Below the pieces are notes generated by a model. It was given only the letters and a program-made list of their open reading frames with translations. It was not told the origin of the DNA and did not search any database. Shown here one piece after another: positions 1 to 12,100 of a stretch of 64,000 nucleotides of DNA. The stretch's first letter is position 1. Each line of letters starts with the position of its first letter. The stretch covers positions 18,939,482 through 19,003,481 of the forward strand of contig JAYGXS010000007.1 in the NCBI GenBank assembly GCA_036362985.1. The letters run 5' to 3'. This DNA comes from Ligula intestinalis (taxonomy: Eukaryota > Platyhelminthes > Cestoda > Diphyllobothriidea > Diphyllobothriidae). The position numbers were made by a program, and so were the translations under genes.

Positions 1-12
1 CGTGGCTAACCC

Positions 13-105
13 ATGAGCACCGTTGATAAGCTGTGGCGGAAAGTCCGGGCTAATCTAGGCGATTTCAACGCTTGGATTAGTTTACTTGATGCCGTAGAAA
101 AACAT
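13..105 (+). CDS. PRPF39: PRPF39 exon 1 (first HAT helix)
   Basis: Reads [20 protein letters not shown] and on to AVEKH, matching the first HAT repeat of PRPF39 (W-K-V, DF-x-x-W). It ends in phase 0 before GTAAG at 106. Intron 1 is 153 bp. Confidence 0.85.
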
Positions 106-3100
106 GTAAGATCTTTTTATTGAAACTTAAAAGTTTCTGAAAGACGGTTACCCTTTGATTATTTCGCAGCCGTGTTCTAGAACAGACGGCATGGCGACAA
201 ATGTAAACCTCGCTTTTAGTTTTAAAATTTTCCTCACACGATAGTGTCTTTTTTGCAGAATGACATCGAAGCATCAAGAAAGGCATTTGACGCATTTCTG
301 GACCATTTCCCATACTGTTACGGCTACTGGAAGAAGTATGCCGACCTGGAGCGGCACGCAGGCAACAAGGAACGATCCCTTGAGGTACGGTCCTGCCGAT
401 TTTTGCTCTCCATTTTTATGTCCTTACGTTTGTCCAGGTGCAGGTAGTATCAGTAGGTTTCCTGCAGAGTAGCTTACGTTACCCGACGATTTTCGGTGTG
501 GTTAAAATAGTTCACATGCCTTTCTCAGTTATATTTAGGTGGCTCTGTTCGAGGTCTGTTCACTTTATGTAGCCGGTTTTGACGACACCAATGTACATTA
601 AGAACTGTGCGTCAAGCAGAATTTTGCACATACCTAAGAACTGCCGGTCATCGACTGCTTTGGCGAAAACGGATAGGTTTTGGAGATCTAGTTGCCTATG
701 CGTTTTGGCAGGTGATTTTGCTGTTGAGCAACGCACTCCTTGAAAATTAAAAGTCAAATTGGTCCCAGTTTTGTAAAAAATGGGCTTAAATGTGGCAGAT
801 TTACTCTCTGGGCCACAGCACTGCCATCCTCTGGTTGGTTTATTCTCTAGACCAGGTTATTTCTGTAGTTATATGAGGCAGTGGGTAATTTCTCTCGAAA
901 AATCACCGATTGTAATAAGTAGTTCTTTTCTTTTGGCTTGGGTTACTAGATTTGTATTTAATATCCGCTTACCGTTACCGTCTAGGAATTCTATGACTTC
1001 CTATAAACAATGTTCGAGGCCAGAAACAATGCTGGAGAAACCCTTGATCTAAATTTGTTGAAGAAGGGTCGAATTAAAGCCAACTAGCAAATTTACTCAC
1101 CCACTTCCCCTACCATGAGAGGATATACACAAAGCAAGCAGCTTGAATTCTAATAACGTTTGTTTTGTTTGCTTGTCAATATATATTCATTGCTTTCTGC
1201 AGATATACGCTAAAGGTGTTGAAGCCATTCCTCTGAGTATCGATCTATGGACTGCCTACCTGGATGCAACTATGGAGATAGTTCACGGCCAAGAAGACTA
1301 TGAGACGCGTATGCGAAAGTGAGTAGACATCTCATTTTGTTATCCTTGCTTGCATTTTAGAGAATCAACTTAAAGCGTGAACTTGTGTCAATTCCCTTTG
1401 AAACTATTACGACATAACTTCTGCTGACACGTTTCTTACACCGAAGCGGTTGTTGCTCACGCGTCCTTGCCAAATATACTTTCGAATGTCTGCAGAAGCA
1501 ATCCAGAAATGGTTACGCTTATTTTATAGTGAGATGGTATATAAAATTACCCAGTTGACTAAATTCTTTAAAAGTTTATCGTCATATTCGTAGGCACTCC
1601 TTTTTGCATTTATTTTCTATCCTTCCATTTCGGATAATTTGGTCTAATGCGTGTAGGTTTTTCTTGTTTCGAGCCTCTGGTGTTTTAACTATCGTTGGAT
1701 TCACTCTCTGGAGCACCGATATTTTATGTCATTCCAAATTAATAATGACTATTTTGACACCGAGCACAGGTGGGTGAGGGAAGGGTGCGGTAGATACAAC
1801 ACACGTTTATTATCACTCAAAACTAGTTAACACGTAAGTCACTGTCCCCGTGAAACACACGGTGGAACTTATCGAAATCGACTGTCGAACTATCCTTACG
1901 AAAGGCACCCAGAGTAGGGCCACTAAAAGTGCTTCCCTGCCGGACCAGGCTTCTGGTGAGAAAAATCTTTTACTGAGAAATTTGCCATCAATAATTTTAA
2001 CAGCAACACGAGCAATTGAGTTGGACAAAAATTTGAAATTAAAAAGGCCTCTAGAGAAAGCCGGTGGTCGGATTGGTAAATTGACTGTCTACGGCAAGTC
2101 TGAGCTTTAAGGTTTTGGTTAGCTCAAAGAGGTTGGCTAGCTAGTAGCCCTTGTTGGATCAGGAGTCCCGCCGGTTTGCCCTCAATCCCGGCGGCCAGGA
2201 GGAAGAGTTGGAGCAGCGTGGTCGAGAGGGGCTGCTTCGTCATGAAAAACAGAAAGAGGAGGAGAGATGGATCCACCGTAGAGAGATTGGTGTAGCAGAC
2301 CTTGGCCGCCGTGAGGGCGGGTGGGAACGCGACGAAGACGCGTCTGCTGTAGTTCCGAAAGAGGTAGTTCTCAAAAAGGTATACGCAGCTGGTAAAACAG
2401 GAGTTACGATATCGGATATTAGGCAGGACATCCGGATGCTGACAAAGACGGAGAAACTGTTCTGTTGAATTGAATTAGAAGCATATCCCGGACTAGATGG
2501 TCTCAGCTTACTTGGTGACCCTTATTTGTCATGAGGAGATGTCACATCCGCCTTTTCCTATCCATATACGCAATAAATGACAAGAAGAAAGAGGTAAATC
2601 CAATGAACATTTCCTGAGGATTGAGCTCAACCCCGTCAGGCATTTGTGTTTCAATGACATTGACCGCAATTATTTGGCTACAAAACGCCGAGGATTCTCC
2701 ATATCGCTTAAACAAATCGACTAAGGTCGCAGATTTGTTAATTCGTATTGCATACAACGTTATGTCTTTGTAAGCTGCACCTGCCGCATACAAATTGATG
2801 GGGTCACCCAAAGAATTTAATAATTTTCGTCCCTGTGCTTGCACTAACGATTCAACCTAAACTTTTGCGTATCCTCAGGCCTGTGCCACTCCTCCCTATT
2901 TTCTTTTTCGTTGCCTAGTCTCTATGAGCTAGCTTTGGAAAAGGCGGGCATGGAGTTCCGTTCGGATGCTCTCTGGGAGCACTACATCAGCTGGGAGAGT
3001 GGTCATAATCGGCTCCAACGAGCTCTGGCCATCTACGATCGCATTCTCAAGACGCCTACACAACTCTACTTCCAGAATTGGGATAGCTTCAAGAAGTTGA

Positions 3101-6100
3101 TTGAGGAGAACAAGCCCGAGGATGTGCTCTCCAGTACGGAATTTGTAGGTCTGTTAGCCCGAGTGGCACCTGTTGCAGCCACCGCCTTGCGCATTTCAAT
3201 GAAAGCTGCCCAGGAGAATTGGGACAGTGACGGCACTGAACCTCCTACAACTGCTGCACCTCCGAAGAAGTCTGCTATTGAGGTAGGTCTACTGCTGCTT
3301 TCCTGTCGGTTTGCATAGGTTGTTTGGTTCAGTTGCCATGCCTCGCTTGTTTTTAGTGACAGATCTCCTAGGTTAAGCATTAATCCCTTCAGGTCTTTAC
3401 TTAACGAGCCCTTTTATGCCTCGTATAAACAGATGGCAGAGTTGAGTCAATCCACTGAATGATCTACTGACACGCATTTATTGTTGTTTATTCGAATATT
3501 CCTTTCTCAATATAGCATCTTTCGTCTATGTGCACCATCCACCCGCAAAACTAGTAAGGCTATCGACAGTTTAAGTTGACCTTTATAACGTAAAGACAGC
3601 CATTTAAATTGTTTGACAGGACAATTTGGTTGAACTTACAAGACCGCCCATTCTTCTAGCTTAGTCCTACAAGTTTTTCCGCCGTTCGTAGTTCATGCAT
3701 TTGTAACGGATACTAATAAACGAATAGGATTCGCGCATCCTTTATTCCCCCATTCTGCGAAGAACTGCAGGAGTGAAGAAGAAGGAGTCAGTGAAAGATG
3801 CGCACGGTCGTTTCTTCATGAAGTCAGGCTTAACGGTCTCGGCCCCTCCAACCTTAAGAGGAGGTGTCTACTTTTACCCCTTAATCAGCTGGCCAAGTTT
3901 GACCTGTTAATTCCATAGAGACTAACTAGTTTTGCCATGTCTTGCTCTAGGTATCGTCTTCGTAGCTGTCAGTCTGTTTGCTCTAGTACTTTTTTCATGC
4001 ATACGGCGAGCCAGATAGACTGCCTGTTTACCCACCGGTTCTGCATCAAACGTCTGCTTATGACCGAAGTTGTCGCTGATCTTCACTGACATACCGACCG
4101 ACGTGAGAAGTTATGTTAAGATAGGCCTAGTCTATGAGGGAAAGAAGGGCACTGGCTTGCTCCTGAAACAGTTACGAAACTTGTGTACACTTGTTTTAGT
4201 CTCAGTGCCCCCTCCCTATAGAACCATCATCTAACAACATTATTTGACAACGGGGCGTAGATTTTGAAATTTGTCGTCTTTGTACTTCTAGATGCTTGCG
4301 GGCATAATATCTGTGAGCATTTTTCAGATTTAGTACACAAAACAGCGGATAATGATATCTTAGGTAATGTGAATACATCGTTTGTAGTAGGAGACAAGAG
4401 GACGCTCGAGTGTCATTACTCACTACCGCTGGATTCTTACCTGAATGGATTTGAACAAGCGCAAAATATGGGATGGAGCAAAAAGCAGCATAATTAGGAA
4501 TCACAAAGCGGCAATATTTCTTTCTGGCGCTGTATGAAACGTTGCCTACGAATCGAAGTAACCAATTGGCATCTCCTGAAATCACATGTAATCCCGCTAA
4601 TTTTATGCATTTCAGATGTTATTTATAATGGAGTAACCCAGTGATTGCGCTTTACTAGAAAATATTGAGGTGTAGTAGGCAATTGTACACCAATCTGTTT
4701 TTCAGGACGAACCCATCCTGGTTGATGCCTTGCAAGCTAGGATGCGTCCAAGTGTGTTATGTAAGGTGACCGGAGAGACATGAGTTCGAAACTCGAGTGT
4801 GGCAGCAATTTCAGCTGCAACACCGGAGTTGAATATCACTAGTTGATGACGGCTAATGAGCCAGTAATGGCCATTCTAGTGTCTGTCTTTGTCCGAAATC
4901 GAAACATTAAGGCCTTAAGAATGCACCCTGTTTTCGATGTGAGAACTTTATTTTAAAATGTTGCAGATTTCCATTACCTATTCGATTGTTATGGGCATTA
5001 TTTGGATAGATTTCTCAGGTTGGTTCAATAATGGGTTTCCCAGAGTGAATTACGAGAGGTTAGGTTGGGCTGTCTCTGACACTAGCAACATGCTTGAAAA
5101 TAGCACAAAGGTACCAATCAGAACGGTATCGATAAAAAACGTATTTTTTGCAGCCACACATTACTTTTTATTAGTCGACCCTACCAAATTTTGCATCCGT
5201 AAAAAGTATTTTTTTAATTTTTCTATTTTTTATCTTTTCAAGCAAGTCACAGAACCCGATAGGACTGCCGTCCGCCAATTCATAATCGACTCTCGTGAGA
5301 AGGTCTACCAGGCTACGTATCTGCAGATTATGAAACGCTGGTACTTCGAAGAAAAGGTATCTTGTTATTCTTTCCATGTGCAGTATTTGAAACTATATAC
5401 ATGTGTATGAATATACGCGAAACGGCTAACACCAGGTGCTCACGTACTCGAAGTGCGTCATGGGAGGTTGATAAAGTAGGAGCTGATGTTGTCGCTTACC
5501 ATCCTAACAGCCCAGGTACTGGCTAAGAGGCGCGGACACGTGTTTCGCCGGTATTCTGCCGCTGCTTGGCACAGCTGTGAGGGGTCCGGCTAATCAGTGG
5601 TGACTAGTCTAGCTATAAATGTATGTGCTAATATTACGGAGCTCACCGATCTAGTAAAGGAGCATTTATCTCCCGTTGTGCCCTGGAGCTCAATGCAGAG
5701 CCCTCGCAGGGAGTCGCATAGTTACTTGTGGGACAACGATGGATTGGTGAGTCCGCTGATATCGTCATATTTCGAATCGCAACCAACAAAAACAGCGGGC
5801 CCGTTGCTTAAGTATAAAGTTTTATACTATGACTAAAAAGTCACCTTTAGCAGGCACCCATTCTGTATAGCAGTCATCTGTACTAACGTTTTGTCAACGA
5901 TCGTTTTAAAAAAATTGAATATCCTAGTCCCTCGTCTATCTCTATTCATTCTGCATTTTGTGTTATCATAGTAAACATTTTTAAGTAAGACGGTCAAGGT
6001 ACTTAGTTTCGAGGCGTGGCAATTTTTATGAAAACCTATGAAAAATGGGAAATCAGCACCACCTGAGGTCTCCGAGGATTTACTCAGATTACCGACCCTC

Positions 6101-9100
6101 AACGCGCTCCAAACATGGCTGTGGCAGCTCGGAAGTAAATTGCCATCGCCGGTATCTTAATGCTCACCAGAAAACGCTTTCTAGCTGCATAAAAGCTACA
6201 TCCCATCGTTTGTTGTAACGTTTCATTTGTTAGGATTAGATTGCTAGTTTTGCATCGGTAGTGACTGTGGAGCGCTTTAGAGGGCTACTGTAGCATCTGT
6301 AACGTTTTTCTCTAGCAACCTATATGCTTTGAATTGGTCAACTGGTGCGTTTTCAAAACTGTAGATGATTTCCCGAGTACGTCTAAACCAGTCTCTGAGT
6401 GGACTTAAAAGTCAATCTGAAACCCTCTTGCCCCTTATCTCTGCACTAAAAGTACTGAATTTCACCTTTTCTGTTCAGCCACAAAGTTGATGTCTGTTCC
6501 CTCGATTCAGGTATTAGACTGCTACGGCGTGGCGATTTTACCGACGCAGGTTGAAAATATTCATGCTTGTGCCATAAGCGCACACACTTATCTCTATTTG
6601 GAGTATCGGATCATCATGCGAGTGAGCGCAGCTCTTGTCAGCTGGCGCAATCTGTAATTTTGACGTAATACCAGGTCTGTCTTTCCGACTTCTTTTCCTC
6701 CGGCACTGGTTTCCAGAATAAATTGCGCACCATCATTTCGACTGGGCGATCAGATAAATTAGATCCCTTGTCTACTTCGCCCATCGTCTACTGCATACTT
6801 CACACAACAGGTGACTGATTCGTGTCTTCGCGTGGAGTCAAACCGTTAAGTCGGAATGTGAACAGTGCGGGATATCGGAGGCCCTCTTTGCTTTTAACTC
6901 AATGCTGACATTTATATACTGCAATCTGTTGGAAAACGACTACCCTCCTCGTCACAAATTTTCCCAACTTGCATACAGTAGGTTCCCTATCATTTAATAT
7001 CAAACAATTTTCTAAAATGAGTTTTCGATTCGAATAAATTACTTAAGCAGGGTTGCAATACCGATTACGGAGATTTCGGTCACTTCAGAACGCCGGCTTT
7101 ACAAAGAGCTTCCCTACTGCCGTTCAAAAGACTACTATGTAAAAATGACTACTAAAGTAGTATGCATTTTTCTAATTTCTTTTCACTGCCCTTACAAATT
7201 CTAACATATTTTATGGAAAACATGCACAAAATATTCTTTCTTGTAGTCTTTTGGTAGCAAATTACACCTTAAACGTTTATATTGGAAGTTTTGGGTTTTA
7301 CGAAGGTCGCTAAATTGACGAATAATTTTTAACTCTGCCGGCCGCTTCACTTGAATTCAAGGCTTTCACATCTTGTATACCCTCTTGTAAAAACCTTGTA
7401 TACCTTCTATATTGAGAACAGTACATAATTCCTTAAGTATGAGGAAGACGTCACTATTCTCACAACATTTTGCAAATGATGTGAATAGTGTTGTGTACTT
7501 TATAGGGAACATGAATAAATTGACGGACACAGTGTACTACAAGCGAGCATTCCACAGTCACAAAACACTCAATAAGAGACTCTTTTAAAGCCGAAACATA
7601 TATTTTTCTAAGGCATACAATTTAAAGGAGGCATAATTTGATACCAAAGGAGTACAGGAAAGTAAAATTTTGTACATGTTTTATTTAAAATATATTTGAA
7701 TTTATAGTGGCAGCGAAAATAACTGAGAACCAAAGAGTCCTTAAGTAGCCATCTTTTACAAAGTATGCTTTTTGCAGGCAGTAAAAAGGGAGCTCGTTCA
7801 AAGGCCGGCATCCTATCGTGAATAAAATATATTGAAGTTAGGTTGCAAGGTAATATTACAACCTTACTTAAGTAATTTGTTCGAACCAAAAACACGTTTC
7901 ACAATTTCGGTTGACATTTTATGAGATAGGGAATTCACTGTACACACATTCTATAAGATCGGATTATCTGTTGGATTGAAGTCATCGGATCTGCCATTAG
8001 GCTTTTTACAAAGTGTCATGCTTATAAGGACTGCGCTAAATCACTTCACTTTTCTTCAAGATACGCCGTCCATACTTCCATGTAAAACCGCTGGAAGAGG
8101 TGCAAATAAATAATTGGGCCGAGTACCTCAGTTTTGAGGAGAACGAGGCCTCCACAGTGATTGCAGAGTTTAAGGCTGCACATCCAGACGCAGACCCTCT
8201 GTTAGACGCGGAGGTTCAGCTGGCACGAAAGCGAGTTCGTGTACTCTACGAACGCTGTCTAGTAGCGTGTGCTCTCTACGAGAATTTCTGGATACGCTAT
8301 GCAAAGTACCTTGAGGTGAGCCCCTTTTTGTTTTTGTGCATCTTGCGCTTTACTGCAGCCCCGGGAAATGTGACAATAAATTTGGCTGCCTTGCACAACA
8401 TCTTTGATTTAGTATTTTGGGTACCCAAATACAACGAGAGACCTTAGGCACAAAGCTAGACTATCCTATGTGAATTATTTTTGACACGTTAGCGTACAAT
8501 ACTTTTTTGAATCTTGAGATCAATTCAACCCCAACTATTAGACTTTTCTTCTTCTAACCTTATCTGGTTTCCTGCTTTGATAATTAAAATGGATAATTCC
8601 GTAGGCTGATCACTGCAGGTAAAGTAGGTACTCTTCAAGGCGCCTCACAGAGAATTGTCGGCAATGACGTCCAGTTACAGTATTGGGGATAACCTGCGTA
8701 TTTGGTGTTTCTAACATGCCCTTTTCCCGTTGGCTCACGTCTTATTCGCCCCTCGCCTGCTTTAAAATACTTTGAGTCTGTGAAAGTTGTGACTTTTCAG
8801 GTGTTCTAAGTTACCCGTGGTTGCAAACCTTAGTAGAGACCTTGATATTGAGGGTTAAAATCGCTTTACCTTCAAGACACAAATTGAAGCCCATCATATC
8901 TTTGGGATCCGCTGTGTGTTGCAGTTTACCGAAATGGATATTCCGGCTGCGCGGGAAGTCTGGCGTCGAGCCTGTACGGTGCATCTACGGCGAAAACCGA
9001 CAATTCATTGGTACTGGGCAATGTTCGAGGAACGTTACCCTGTCGGCTTGGATACCCTCGGGAGCGCGGACAAACAATCGGTCGTTCCGTTGCCGCTGCC

Positions 9101-12100
9101 GCCTCCTAAAACAAGTCTTGAGATCCTCACCGAGTTAGAGGCCCGTCTACCCGACAGCGCTCTCGCCTGTGCACGTCGCGTGGATGCCATGCGTAGAGCT
9201 AAAAAACCGGTGAGTGGTAAGATGCATCACGCCGTATTCCTTCTTTGCCGCCACCTAGTTCTGCCCCCCCCCTCTCTAATACACCAAACCGTCTTTTTAC
9301 ATCTTTTCAGCTCCTGGACATCATCGTTTGTATCCGTTCGGGCATCAATCGGCTACGTTTGCGTGCTTCAGAACAGGCCAACGTAGCACACAACGCCTCC
9401 GGACCGACTGCATCCATGACTGCAGCACTCGCACTTGCAGCCAGTGCACAGGCTCGTGCAGGTGCCAGCTACCTGGCTGGAAAACTCTCCCGCCTACTTC
9501 ATCGCAACGTGCAGGGTCTGGTACCGTCCGAGGGCATCCACACCTGGCAACTCCTCCTCTCGTCCGCTTACAAGGTGGAACCAGAACCGGAGGAAGAGGA
9601 GGGTGAAGGTGAAACGGCGGAGGGCAAACTCTCTGAATCTATCAAAGAGGAAGACAGCACCGCCTCTCCCCGCCCCGTCAAAAATGATGCTGAGAATGAG
9701 GCAGCTCGCGAAAAAGAGCCCGTACGCAAGACCGACGATGCAACGGCTGAGCAAGAGGAGGAGGACGCTGAGAGTGTAGAAATGGAAGGGGCTACTGTTC
9801 CCGCAGAAAAACGAGAAGTGGCGACGGAGGAGGAGGAACTCCCAGTTACCCCAGAAACTATATCCAGAGTAAAAGGGGGTGAGGCAAAGACCGCCGGCGA
9901 TGACGACGTCGAAATGGAGACTGCTGACTCGCCGCCCGTAGTTCTTGTACGCACCAAATCCACCTCTCAACAGAGTGGGGAGGAAGCTGAGAAGGTGGAC
10001 GAATCAAAGGAGGTGGAGGAAGAGGTGGCTGATCGTCGGGCGGCAAAGCGCAGGAAGCGTCGCAGTCGATGGGGCAGTGAGTCAGATCTGCTGGCAGCCA
10101 AGGCGGAAGAAGAGAAGCGGTTGGCGCAGGCAGATGCCGACGCGAGGGAGTATGCACTGGAGCGGGAGCGTATTATTTGTGTTCGGCCACCGTCACCTGA
10201 CAGTTTGACGGAGGAGGATAGACAGCTGATGACTGCTGAGGAGGCTGCTATTGCTGTACTCAGGGAGGCCATCGAGTACGATCCGGTAAGTTAAGTACGC
10301 TTGGTACGGACTTGCAGCCGTTTAGTTTGTGCCGGGTAAAGTCGATGTGTAGCTTTTTCTCCCCGACCCCCATTTTACGGCTGTCTAGGGAGCAGGAAAT
10401 GTTTCAAGTGATCAGAAGCTTCGTCCCTCTTTCCACGAACCTAGAACGTTTGTGAGAACTCGCGTGAACGGTAAGGATTTGTTATAAGCAAGACCGTAGT
10501 TTACTATAACATAAATAACTAAAGCAGACTAAATAACAAAATACAACGAAATGAGTACAGTAGTCGCCGGTCATTGTGCCCACCTCGGGCCAGACCAAAT
10601 TCGGCTTAATAAGCGGCTGGGCCTATTAACCGTGGGCTTAATAACCGACGACTACTGTAATAGTAAACTACGATGTTGCTTATAAGGAATTCTTACCAAG
10701 TAAAATAACAGTTAGGAGTGTTCTGCTGTCTTTTTTCGCAGTGACCTTTATGCATTACGCACCGAGCAAACGGTAGCCGTCCATGATTGGCTATTGTTTG
10801 GGAGTATAATACTGCGCATAAATATTTTTGTTAGGCCTCTCAAAGGGTGACGCGCAAGTGTTCTGGATCGTACAGATACTATTCGCTGGTTCATGTCGGT
10901 GTTAATCATAGTCGGCTTTGAAATAGGGTAAGGAGAGGAGCGAAGCTGTGTTGCTTTTTGCAGTCCTCTTTCTTTCTCTCCTAGTCATTTGCTCTCTATA
11001 ACTAAAAGTTTACGTTTTAACGCTTCCTCATTAGCGCAACGAACGCCTCTATGCCCAGTTGTTGGATATCGCCTACCAGCGCCGACCAGTCGACCTAGAG
11101 GGCTTCCTTCAGTTTGCAAATTTCGCCATTGTCGATTCACTCTTACCTGCTACCGTGAAGTTGGCTTTTAGTCAACGAAAGTTGCAGTTCCTCGAAGAGT
11201 TCGGTGATGATATCAGACAGTGAGTATGCTTTTTAGTTGCCTTATTTTACCCCCGCCCACACTATAGACATGCCTAAGGATAAGCAATCATTTTGACACT
11301 TGTTGATGAACGTTAACTGATCGTTAAGGGAACCCACTTGTCTCAGTCCGCCTAGGGTCTCATTCTCTTTGATGAACTTTCACCGATTGCTAACGGAACT
11401 CACTCGTCCAGTTCTGCCTTGGGTATCATTTCTGGGGCCTTGACAGCAGCCACTCAGCGGCTACTAGTCCTGACAGATACAACACAGGCAGGCATACAAT
11501 GGAACCTCTTAGAAAATAAGTAGAGAGCGAAAACAGTGATGTAACGAATCACGGTTGCAGATAAGGCAAGATCGCCAGAAGTGCACAGTCGCCAGGCAGT
11601 GGCAACCTGATCCTCAGGCCTGAGTAGGAATACGTTTTTTAGGTCACGATTGGTAGTATATTCAAGTGCTGTCGATTCCTACGATAATTACCATGTACCT
11701 CTAATGGGGTAGTGCGGGGACGGTGACTTGCGCGTGAGTTATTTTTAAATGATAGTGGACTTGAGAGCATCTAGCGAATTCTCTCTTCCCCCACCCACCT
11801 GTATTCCGTGTCAAGAAGACCGGAGGCGGGATTGGGCGCAGATGGCTGGCGCAGTCGAATCTGCCCCTATGCGTACCACCAAGCCCCGTCCCCCACATGT
11901 TCGAGACATTGTAACGGCCAAGTCGAAAGCGTCCAATCGGTTGGGATCAGAGGTTATTAGTACTCTCGGCCTCGGTTCGACGAATAGCGTCTCTTCGAAT
12001 ACACTACCGAGAGGTCCATCAATCTCATCCAAAGCTGAAGCGAGCGAGTTAGAGTTAGAACTCATAACGTAATAAAAGGGGGAGACGAGGATATATAAAG

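Noticed and set aside
2151..2468. Charged 105-codon frame in PRPF39 intron 3
   Set aside because: No good start context, no family match, and splice signals place it inside an intron; amino-acid content is explained by a purine-rich stretch.
9494..9970. Long antisense open frames (158 and 131 codons) opposite PRPF39 exon 8
   Set aside because: They are Ser-rich mirror images of the Glu-rich coding strand; the plus frame has splice sites and homology on both sides.
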